A stretch of DNA of 5,144 bases from JALYUA01 sp038329555 (GTDB taxonomy: Bacteria > Acidobacteriota > Thermoanaerobaculia > UBA5066 > Gp7-AA6). The stretch lies in the NCBI GenBank assembly GCA_038329555.1, contig JBBQNC010000269.1, positions 1 through 5,144 of the forward strand. The letters are read 5' to 3'. Both the position numbers and the translations under genes were made by a program. The notes beneath the pieces are model-generated. The model was not told the DNA's origin. It did no database searches and saw only the letters and a list, made by a program, of their open reading frames with translations. This document shows, in pieces, positions 1 to 5,144 of the stretch (position 1 is its first letter; each line of letters opens with the position of its first letter).

Positions 1-40
1 AGACGATGACCTCCGCCGGGCGTAAGGAGAGACGAGCCTC
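1..40 (+). other. Upstream leader with possible tail of a preceding gene; ribosome binding site of the EVE gene
   Basis: This short stretch holds a good Shine-Dalgarno sequence, AAGGAGA at 24-30, ten bases before the ATG at 41. Two reading frames could be the end of an unseen upstream gene. One stops at TAA 23-25. The other stops at TGA 42-44, which would give a four-base ATGA overlap with the EVE gene. A third frame stops at 7-9. Forty bases cannot decide between them. Either of the first two would make the EVE gene part of a longer operon. No promoter can be seen. Confidence 0.4.
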
Positions 41-451
41 ATGATCTGGCTCTTCAAGGAAGAATCGACCGACTACTCGTACGAGGACCTCGTACGGGAC
101 GGGAAGACGGTCTGGTCCGGCGTGCGCAACCCCGTCGCCCAGAAGCACCTGCGCGCCGTGAAGAAGGGCGATCGCATTTTTTTCTACCACACGGGCAAGG
201 AGAAGGCGATCGTGGGAGTCGCCCGGGCGGGCGGCAACGCCTATCCCGATCCGGCGGATCCCGGCGGAAAGCTCGTCGCGGTGGACGTGCTGCCCGTCGA
301 GAAGCTCCCGCGGCCCGTGACGCTCGCCGCCGTCAAGGCGGACCCCTCCTTCCGCGATTTCCCGCTGGTGCGGATCGGGCGGCTCTCGGTCATGCCGGTG
401 TCCGACGCGGAGTGGTCGCGGATCGAAAAGATGTCTCGCTCCTCCCGCTGA
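41..451 (+). CDS. EVE domain-containing protein (PUA-like fold, THYN1-type)
   Basis: This is a stand-alone 136-residue EVE-domain protein, close to the usual size of about 140-155. What is seen: the N-terminal strand MIWLFK; the core W25-x-G-V-R-N30 segment followed by A33 and L37; K42-G43-D44 leading into the strand IFFYHTG (46-52); the IVGVA strand (57-61); the Y68/D70 pocket region; and the C-terminal LSVMPVS strand (115-121) with W125. Known of the family: EVE domains share the PUA/YTH-like fold and bind modified bases in DNA or RNA through an aromatic pocket. They occur alone as conserved housekeeping-type proteins or fused to restriction nucleases. This one has no fused effector, so a nucleic-acid reader role is inferred from the family and its ligand is unknown. 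The start is set by AAGGAGA ten bases upstream. The glycosyltransferase gene follows 31 bp downstream, probably on the same transcript. Confidence 0.88.
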   Translation: MIWLFKEESTDYSYEDLVRDGKTVWSGVRNPVAQKHLRAVKKGDRIFFYHTGKEKAIVGVARAGGNAYPDPADPGGKLVAVDVLPVEKLPRPVTLAAVKADPSFRDFPLVRIGRLSVMPVSDAEWSRIEKMSRSSR

Positions 452-460
452 CCGCGGGAG
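442..460 (+). repeat. Perfect 7-bp inverted repeat over the EVE stop codon
   Basis: CTCCCGC (442-448) and GCGGGAG (454-460) are exact reverse complements around the five-base loop TGACC, which contains the EVE stop codon at 449-451. The stem is all G-C except one A-T pair. No T-tract follows, so it is not an intrinsic terminator. It lies 13 bases before the glycosyltransferase Shine-Dalgarno (474-478) and could affect termination, ribosome transit or mRNA stability between the two genes. Short GC-rich dyads are common by chance in such genomes. Confidence 0.5.
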
Positions 461-482
461 CCGACTGACTCACGGAGGTGCA

Positions 483-2207
483 ATGGCCGAGCTCCGAGAC
501 CTCCGGGAACCCCACCGCGAGACGGGTCTCGTGGATGGGGCGAACGTCGAGCGGAGCGAGGCGTCGCGTTTTCTCGAAGCGTCGCGCTTGCGGTTCGATG
601 CGACCGTGGAACGCGCGGCGCGGCTCTTCGCACGCGGCGCCCGGATGGAGGCCGCCGTGTGGTCGCAGATCGCCGCCCACTTCGCGACCTATCGCCACAC
701 GGGACTCTACGCGAGCGACGCTCTCGAGTCGCTTCTCTCCGCCATGGCGGAAACCGTGGAGACCGTCGGGGAGTCGCGGTCCGGAGCGGCCTCCACCTCG
801 ACCTCCATGCGGCGTCCGGATCTCTCGGGTCGGCGTCGGACCCTCCACGTCCTGACCCGCGCCCTGCCGGTGGGAGGCCATACTCGGGCCGTCGAGCGCT
901 GGGTGCGCAACGACGGCGCCTCCGTGCATGCTCTCGTTGCGACGGCCCAGACGGAGTCGCTCCCCGCCTGGCTCACCCGGGCGATCGACGCCGCGGGCGG
1001 TTTCTACGAATCGCTCGCCCTGCCGCCTCGCGACCTCCTGTGGAGGGCCGCCCGGCTTCGCGCCCTCGCGCGCGACTGGGCCGACGTCGTCGTCCTTCAC
1101 GGCCATCCCTACGATGTCGTGCCCTCTCTCGCATTCGGCGTCGACGGGGGACCACCGGTGCTGCTCTTCAACCACTCCGACGCGACGTTCTGGCTCGGGA
1201 CCCGCGTGGCGGACGTCGTCGCCGACATGCGGGAGAGCGGTCGCCGCCTCTCTCTCGAGCGGCGGGGAATCGCCCGGTCGGTGATTCTCCCGATTCCCCT
1301 GGCCCGCGGGACGCCCCGGCCGAGGCCGGCCGCGCGTCGGGCGCTCCAGCTTCCCGACGACGCGACCGTCCTCCTCACGAGCGGAAAGGACTTCAAGTTC
1401 GTTCCCTTCGGAGACTTCGACTTCTTTCGGGTCGCCGCGCGGATTCTCGGGCGGCGGAAGGGCGCGATCCTCCTGGCCGTCGGCCTGGGCGAGGTCGGGC
1501 GGTGGCAGGCGGCGGTGGATCGCCTCGCTCCCGGGCGAGTGCGGGTCTACGGCCCCCGCGCCGACATCGCCGATTTCCAGTCCGCCGCCGACCTCTACCT
1601 CGATCCGATCCCGGCCACGTCTCTGACCGGAGCGCTCGAAGCGGCCGCCGCGGGCACGCCCGTCGTCGGTCTCCGGCAGGCGAGCCACCCGCTCTTTTCC
1701 TCCGCCGACGACCCGGCCTTCTCCGCGGGCGGGGGACATGGCGCGACGATCCCCGAATACGAACGCCGCGCGGACGCCCTGATCGCGAGCGTGGAGCTCC
1801 GGGAACGCGACGGGGACGCGGCGATGGCCCGGGTGGAGGCGGTGCACATGCCCCCGGCCTGGAACGCGTCGCTCGAGCGGGCCCTCTCCGAGCTGCCTCG
1901 CGAGCACCGGGTGTTCGCCGGGGCGGGAAGTCGCGGAGCGGCCGACTCCGGCGACCGGTTCCTGTCGCGGTTCGAGGAGACGGCGGCGCCCGACTTCGAC
2001 CTGGCATCCTGCGTGGCGTCTTCGAGCCGTTACCTCGGCAACCGCGATCGCGCGACCCTTTTCCTCGATGGGCTCCGGGGAGGCGAGGGGGCGTTTCACC
2101 TTCCGGCGAGATCCCACCTGCCCGAGCGCTGGCTCATCCTCGGAAAACGGCTTCTGCGGGGCGCGTCGTCTCTCGGCCGGCGCTCCGCGGAGCGATTCGA
2201 ATTCTGA
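483..2207 (+). CDS. GT-B-fold glycosyltransferase-like protein with N-terminal helical domain
   Basis: This is a 574-residue protein with the outline of a GT-B glycosyltransferase, predicted cytoplasmic with no signal peptide or membrane segment. Residues 1-115 are mostly helical and end in a Ser/Thr/Arg-rich linker. The first Rossmann-like half starts at RTLHVLTRALPVGGHTRAVE (119-138), whose Gly131-Gly132-His133 resembles the glycine loop of GT4 enzymes, and includes the strand and turn FNHSDATFWLG (229-239). The second half begins near ATVLLTSGK (294-302). It carries the donor-site-like segment D370-LYLDPIPATSLTGALE386-AAAAGTPVVGL, resembling GT4 and GT41 signatures. The first Glu of the GT4 EX7E motif is Ala378 here; only Glu386 is kept. 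Residues about 480-574 are an extra C-terminal region I do not recognise. GGAGG at 474-478, four bases before the ATG, supports the start. The stop overlaps the P450 start. Donor and acceptor cannot be told from the sequence. Confidence 0.75.
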   Translation: MAELRDLREPHRETGLVDGANVERSEASRFLEASRLRFDATVERAARLFARGARMEAAVWSQIAAHFATYRHTGLYASDALESLLSAMAETVETVGESRSGAASTSTSMRRPDLSGRRRTLHVLTRALPVGGHTRAVERWVRNDGASVHALVATAQTESLPAWLTRAIDAAGGFYESLALPPRDLLWRAARLRALARDWADVVVLHGHPYDVVPSLAFGVDGGPPVLLFNHSDATFWLGTRVADVVADMRESGRRLSLERRGIARSVILPIPLARGTPRPRPAARRALQLPDDATVLLTSGKDFKFVPFGDFDFFRVAARILGRRKGAILLAVGLGEVGRWQAAVDRLAPGRVRVYGPRADIADFQSAADLYLDPIPATSLTGALEAAAAGTPVVGLRQASHPLFSSADDPAFSAGGGHGATIPEYERRADALIASVELRERDGDAAMARVEAVHMPPAWNASLERALSELPREHRVFAGAGSRGAADSGDRFLSRFEETAAPDFDLASCVASSSRYLGNRDRATLFLDGLRGGEGAFHLPARSHLPERWLILGKRLLRGASSLGRRSAERFEF

Positions 2208-2209
2208 TG
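2205..2209 (+). promoter_or_regulatory. Stop-start overlap TGATG coupling glycosyltransferase and P450
   Basis: The TGA stop of the glycosyltransferase (2205-2207) shares its last base with the ATG of the P450 (2207-2209). The nearest purine-rich sequence, GGAG at 2189-2192, is 14 bases upstream, which is long for an independent Shine-Dalgarno. P450 translation therefore probably depends on ribosomes finishing the glycosyltransferase (termination-reinitiation), keeping the two products in fixed proportion. Confidence 0.75.
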
Positions 2210-3544
2210 ACCGGTTCCCCTCCCGGACCCGCCGGCCGCGAGCTCGGGGGTAGTCTCCGCGAATACGCGGAAGACACGCTCGGCTTTCTCAGGCGCTGCT
2301 CCCGGGAGTACGGCGACGTCGTGGCGTACCGGCTCGGGCATCAGCGCGTGTGTCTCGTGACGCATCCGTCCTCGATCGAGCGCGTTCTCGTGTCGGACGC
2401 GAAGAGCTTTCCCAAGGCCCTCGATCAGGATCCCGAAGGAGTTCTTCAAACCCTGGTTGGCGGCGGTCTCCTGAGCGCGGACGGGGAACAATGGGAGCGG
2501 CGGCGACGCCTCGCGAGGCCGTACTTCGCGGCGGACCGCATGGCCGAGTACGCCGGAATCGTCGACGTCCGCGCGCGGGCGTTCCTGGCGGACTGGAAGG
2601 ACGGTGAGGTGCGGGACATCCACCGCGACATGACCGCCCTGGCGGTCGGCGTCATCGGCGACGTGTTCATGGGAACGGACGTCGGGGATCTTCTCGACGA
2701 GCTCGGCCGCGCGGTCGAGGTCGCGATGGAAGAGCACGTGGCGAGGCTCCGGCGCCCGGTCTGGCTGCCCGGGCAGGTGCCGACGCCCGGGAAATTGCGG
2801 TTCCGTCGGGGCATGAAGCGATTCGACCGCGCCGTCCGGAGCGTCATCCGCGGCCGCCGGATCGGGGGATCCGAGCGCGATGACCTGCTCGGCCGCTGGC
2901 TCGGCGCGACGGAAGGAGCCGGCGCGCTCGAGAGCGAGGACGACGTCCGGGACGAGGTCGCTACGATCTTTCTCGCCGGGCACGACACGACCGCGCTCGC
3001 ACTCACCTGGACCTCCTACCTGCTGTCGACGAGCCCGGAGGTCGAGCGCCGCCTCGTGAGCGAGCTCGAGACGGTCCTGGGCGGCCGGCCTGCGGCGATT
3101 TCCGACCTGCGGCGGTTGCGGTACCTCGACTGCGTGCTTCACGAGGCCCTCCGCCTCTATCCGAGCGCGTGGGGCTTCTCGCGGTTCGCATCCTCAGACT
3201 GCGAGATCGGCGGATTTCGCATTCCTGCCGGCACCTCGATCCTGGTCAGCCCGTGGGTGACGCAGCGAGACGCCCGCTTCTTCGACGACCCGGAGACATT
3301 CCGTCCCGAGCGGTGGGAGGACGGGCTCGCGGGGAGGCTGCCGAGGTTCGCGTATTTCCCCTTCGGGGGCGGCCCGCGTGTGTGCATCGGCGCCCGGTTC
3401 GGGATGATGGAGGCGGCGCTACTGCTCGCGATCCTGCTCGAGCGCTTCCACCTCGAGCCGGTGCCGGGTGAGAGCGCCGTGCCATGGCCCGCGATCACCC
3501 TGCGGCCGCGCCACGGTCTGAAGATGGTCGTCCGCCGCCGCTGA
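2207..3544 (+). CDS. Cytochrome P450 monooxygenase (soluble bacterial type)
   Basis: This is a 445-residue heme-thiolate monooxygenase, normal for a soluble bacterial P450. It would insert one oxygen atom from O2 into an unknown organic substrate. The signature motifs appear in order: proline-rich PPGPAG (5-10); C-helix W96-x-x-x-R100; I-helix AGHDTT (257-262) with the Asp260-Thr261 pair for oxygen activation; K-helix E313-x-x-R316; FRPERW (365-370); and the heme loop F386-GGGPRVC393-IG395, where Cys393 is the iron ligand. There is no N-terminal membrane anchor and no fused reductase, so it needs an outside ferredoxin or flavodoxin system, not present in the window. The K-helix and heme regions look like the CYP4/CYP102/CYP110-like group, but I cannot assign a CYP family. 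The start is chosen because the protein begins directly at the proline hinge. The frame stays open far upstream only because of base composition. Confidence 0.95.
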   Translation: MTGSPPGPAGRELGGSLREYAEDTLGFLRRCSREYGDVVAYRLGHQRVCLVTHPSSIERVLVSDAKSFPKALDQDPEGVLQTLVGGGLLSADGEQWERRRRLARPYFAADRMAEYAGIVDVRARAFLADWKDGEVRDIHRDMTALAVGVIGDVFMGTDVGDLLDELGRAVEVAMEEHVARLRRPVWLPGQVPTPGKLRFRRGMKRFDRAVRSVIRGRRIGGSERDDLLGRWLGATEGAGALESEDDVRDEVATIFLAGHDTTALALTWTSYLLSTSPEVERRLVSELETVLGGRPAAISDLRRLRYLDCVLHEALRLYPSAWGFSRFASSDCEIGGFRIPAGTSILVSPWVTQRDARFFDDPETFRPERWEDGLAGRLPRFAYFPFGGGPRVCIGARFGMMEAALLLAILLERFHLEPVPGESAVPWPAITLRPRHGLKMVVRRR

Positions 3545-3721
3545 CGGCGTTACGCCTTCGCCCCGGTGCAGCCGGATACTACGAGCGAGGCCGCCAGCCA
3601 GATCGGCCGGCGCCGAGCAGGCATCGGAAGAGACGGTATCGGCTTTGCGTTCTCGTTCCGGAGGCCGGGCAGCCGCTCACGCGCTTCCGGCCGCAGAATA
3701 CCGATCAGGAAATCCTTCGCC
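3545..3721 (+). other. Intergenic region between P450 and rtcB (probable rtcB promoter and leader)
   Basis: No gene is supported in these 177 bases, the only sizeable non-coding gap in the window. What can be seen: a small dyad GGCGTTACGCC (3546-3556) directly after the P450 stop, with no T-tract; a 5-bp hairpin TCGGC/GCCGA (3603-3616); a weak GG-N10-GC element with TTTGC (3634-3649) that resembles a sigma-54 promoter; and an 8-bp hairpin with one G-U pair, arms 3658-3665 and 3683-3690, ending 31 bases before rtcB. AGGA at 3707-3710 is the likely rtcB ribosome binding site, with an 11-base spacer. No convincing sigma-70 -35/-10 pair is visible. The rtcB frame is open back to a GTG at 3566, but the residues encoded there do not look like RtcB. 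Confidence 0.5.
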
Positions 3722-4906
3722 ATGCCGATCGAAACCGTCTTGAACGCGCGCGTGCCCGTGAAGGTCTGGACCGACCAGATCGAGCCGGAAGCGATGGCGC
3801 AGCTGAAGAACACGGCCGCCCTTCCCTTCGTGTTCCGGCACGTGGCGGCGATGCCTGACGTGCATCTCGGCAAGGGTGCCACCGTCGGCAGCGTGATCGC
3901 CATGAAGGGAGCGATCTGCCCGGCGGCGGTCGGCGTCGACATCGGTTGCGGGATGTCGGCCCGCAAGACGTCGATTCCGGCAGACCGGCTCGACTCCGCC
4001 GCGCTCAAGAAGCTGCGCGCCTCGATCGAGCGGGAGATTCCGGTCGGCCGCGAAAGCCGTCGCGAGCCATCCGAATCGGCCTCGGAGTGGATGAGGAGCC
4101 GCGAGCGGCCTCGGGCGGCCAGCGGCGCGGTCGCCTCCCGGGCCCTCCATCAGCTGGGAACGCTCGGCGGGGGGAATCACTTCATCGAGATTTGCGTCGA
4201 CCGCGACGACGGCAGGATCTGGGTGCTCCTGCACTCGGGAAGCCGCAACGTCGGGAAGACCGTGGCCGAGGCGCACATCGGCCGCGCGAAAGGAGCGATG
4301 AAGGAGCTTTCGCAGAGCCTCCCGGATCCGGATCTCGCCTATTTTCTGGCCGGGACGCGCGAGTTCGCGGAGTATCGGTCCGACCTCGAGTGGTGCCAGG
4401 ATTACGCCCGCCGCAACCGGGACATCATGATGGATCGCGTTCTGCGGCAGCTGGCGTTCGCGCTCGGGCTCGAGGGGGACGTTTCCCACCTCGGGATCAC
4501 GATGGCCGTGGACTGCCACCACAACTACGTCGCAGACGAAGTCCACTTCGGGGAAGAGGTTCTCGTGACGCGGAAGGGGGCGATCCGAGCCGGAGAGGGC
4601 GAGCTCGGAATCATTCCGGGCTCGATGGGATCGTCCTCTTACGTGGTCCGCGGACTCGGCAACCACGAATCCTTCGAGAGCGCCCCGCACGGCGCCGGCC
4701 GCGCGATGTCCCGCGGCGAGGCGAAGCGCCGCTTCTCGCGCGAAGATCTCGAGAGTCAGACGGCGGGGATCGAGTGCCGGAAGGACGCCGGCGTCGTCGA
4801 CGAGATCCCGTCGGCGTACAAACCGATCGAAGAGGTGATCGAAAAATCGAGCGATCTCGTCGCGGTCGTGGCACAGTTGAAGCAGCTCGTCTGCGTGAAG
4901 GGCTGA
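3722..4906 (+). CDS. rtcB: RtcB, GTP-dependent RNA-splicing/repair ligase
   Basis: RtcB joins RNA 2',3'-cyclic phosphate or 3'-phosphate ends to 5'-OH ends using GTP and Mn2+; it acts in RNA repair and, in archaea and animals, in tRNA splicing. The 394-residue protein follows the Escherichia coli enzyme (408 residues) from end to end. Metal and guanylate residues are all present: Asp73 and Cys76 in GVDIGCGM; Asn152, His153 and Glu156 in GGGNHFIE; His171 in LLHSGSR; His267 in DCHHNYV; and His323 in PHGAGR, the histidine that carries GMP. These match E. coli Asp75, Cys78, His167, His185, His281 and His337 by constant offsets. No intein interrupts it. The offset change shows about 12 residues fewer than E. 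coli in the linker near 107-143. The ATG at 3722 lies two residues from the E. coli start position and has AGGA upstream. A cysteine-rich gene follows after 11 bp. Confidence 0.97.
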   Translation: MPIETVLNARVPVKVWTDQIEPEAMAQLKNTAALPFVFRHVAAMPDVHLGKGATVGSVIAMKGAICPAAVGVDIGCGMSARKTSIPADRLDSAALKKLRASIEREIPVGRESRREPSESASEWMRSRERPRAASGAVASRALHQLGTLGGGNHFIEICVDRDDGRIWVLLHSGSRNVGKTVAEAHIGRAKGAMKELSQSLPDPDLAYFLAGTREFAEYRSDLEWCQDYARRNRDIMMDRVLRQLAFALGLEGDVSHLGITMAVDCHHNYVADEVHFGEEVLVTRKGAIRAGEGELGIIPGSMGSSSYVVRGLGNHESFESAPHGAGRAMSRGEAKRRFSREDLESQTAGIECRKDAGVVDEIPSAYKPIEEVIEKSSDLVAVVAQLKQLVCVKG

Positions 4907-4907
4907 C

Positions 4908-4912
4908 GGAGG
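4908..4912 (+). promoter_or_regulatory. Strong Shine-Dalgarno deciding the start of the last gene
   Basis: GGAGG lies one base after the rtcB stop codon and five bases before the ATG at 4918. This near-ideal sequence and spacing is the main evidence that the cysteine-rich frame after rtcB is a real gene translated from the rtcB transcript. Confidence 0.75.
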
Positions 4913-4917
4913 CCGAG

Positions 4918-5144
4918 ATGGCGACCGAGAAGGGCGAGAAGGGCGAGAAGGACGCGGAGAGGAAGCCGGCCGGCCGCGAGCGGCGGGGATGGCCCGCGCC
5001 CGCCGTTCTCCGGGCGTCCGGGTCGTTTCCCGTGCCGGACCGCTACTCCCAGTGCGGCCGGTGCGTTGGAGAGATCTGCTTCGAGTGCGAATGCCGGATC
5101 CTCGAGATCGGCGGTCCCGACGGCCTCCTTCTCGCGTGGTGCGA
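4918..5144 (+). CDS. Partial cysteine-rich, probably metal-binding protein (3' end beyond window)
   Basis: The frame starts at ATG 4918 and stays open to the window edge, giving 75 complete codons. Residues 1-23 are highly charged, with a short Glu-Lys-Gly repeat, and look disordered. From residue 43 a cysteine cluster follows: C46-x-x-C49, C54-x-x-C57-x-C59, then C75 at the edge. Such spacing suits a zinc ribbon or an iron-sulfur-type site, but the fold cannot be named from this fragment. The start rests on GGAGG five bases upstream, and the gene lies 11 bp after rtcB, so co-transcription is likely. Archease, a frequent rtcB neighbour, is an acidic protein not known for such a cysteine cluster, and the visible part does not resemble it. 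I do not recognise the family. A role connected to RNA ligation is inference from position only. Confidence 0.65.
   Translation, partial: MATEKGEKGEKDAERKPAGRERRGWPAPAVLRASGSFPVPDRYSQCGRCVGEICFECECRILEIGGPDGLLLAWC
4927..4950 (+). repeat. Short in-frame tandem repeat, 9-bp unit GAGAAGGGC
   Basis: Two full copies and a six-base partial copy of GAGAAGGGC run without mismatch, encoding Glu-Lys-Gly-Glu-Lys-Gly-Glu-Lys in the N-terminal tail of the cysteine-rich protein. The unit length is a multiple of three, so copy-number change would lengthen or shorten the tail without breaking the frame. Confidence 0.8.

Noticed and set aside
390..2117. Long minus-strand open frame of about 575 codons opposite the glycosyltransferase gene
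   Set aside because: It mirrors the glycosyltransferase gene, is rich in Arg/Gly/Pro, shows no recognisable domain or ribosome binding site, and is expected where third codon positions are nearly always G or C. Similar antisense frames lie opposite the P450 (2096-3142) and rtcB (3677-4690).
659..2206. Plus-strand open frame running for 516 codons ahead of the P450 in the same frame, suggesting a giant fusion
   Set aside because: The upstream part is Arg/Pro/Ser-rich shadow of the glycosyltransferase with no domain signature. The P450 starts naturally at the TGATG overlap and proline hinge.
3546..3556. GGCGTTACGCC dyad after the P450 stop as a transcription terminator
   Set aside because: The stem is only 4 bp and no T-tract follows.
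3603..3616. TCGGC-CGGC-GCCGA hairpin in the P450-rtcB gap
   Set aside because: It is a 5-bp stem with no T-tract or other support, as expected by chance in GC-rich DNA.
3550..3624. Tiny minus-strand frame MPARRRPIWLAASLVVSGC... resembling a lipoprotein signal with a VSGC lipobox
   Set aside because: It is only 24 codons, leaves six residues after processing, has no Shine-Dalgarno, and is the tail of a longer antisense shadow frame. Chance resemblance is most likely.
3566..3721. N-terminal extension of RtcB from the in-frame GTG at 3566
   Set aside because: The 52 extra residues are Arg/Ser-rich and match nothing in RtcB. The ATG at 3722 lies at the family's usual start with AGGA upstream.
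1..5144. Insertion sequence, CRISPR array, tRNA or phage features
   Set aside because: I looked for terminal inverted repeats, regularly spaced repeats, a tRNA-like cloverleaf and integrase or transposase motifs, and saw none.

Overview
The window comes from a GC-rich bacterial genome, roughly two thirds or more G+C by eye, with strongly G/C-biased third codon positions. This composition explains the many long antisense and off-frame open frames, none of which I call as genes. An environmental Acidobacteriota- or Myxococcota-like organism would fit the composition and the gene styles. No marker here fixes the taxon, so treat that as a guess. All called genes are on the + strand.

Layout. (1) Positions 1-40 hold the very end of an upstream region and the ribosome binding site of the first gene. 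(2) 41-451 encodes a small EVE-domain (PUA-like fold) protein. (3) 483-2207 encodes a 574-residue GT-B-type glycosyltransferase-like protein, 31 bp downstream; a perfect 7-bp hairpin lies over the EVE stop codon. (4) 2207-3544 encodes a soluble cytochrome P450 with all its signature motifs, whose ATG shares one base with the glycosyltransferase stop (TGATG). (5) 3545-3721 is a 177-bp non-coding gap. (6) 3722-4906 encodes RtcB, the GTP-dependent 3'-phosphate RNA ligase, with every metal ligand and the guanylylated histidine in place. (7) 4918-5144 is the start of a cysteine-rich, probably metal-binding protein that runs off the window and has its own strong ribosome binding site.

Working together. 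Spacing suggests two transcription units: EVE / glycosyltransferase / P450 (possibly continuing an upstream gene) and rtcB / cysteine-rich protein. The glycosyltransferase-P450 coupling is the strongest functional link and could mean a glycosylation plus oxidation pair acting on one product. No core biosynthetic enzyme, ferredoxin or reductase is visible to support a pathway. The rtcB unit is an RNA repair or ligation locus whose next gene does not look like archease in the visible part. I see no mobile element, CRISPR array, tRNA or rRNA. Most of the window is ordinary; the more unusual points are the rtcB partner gene, a weak sigma-54-like element upstream of rtcB, and the atypical glycosyltransferase.
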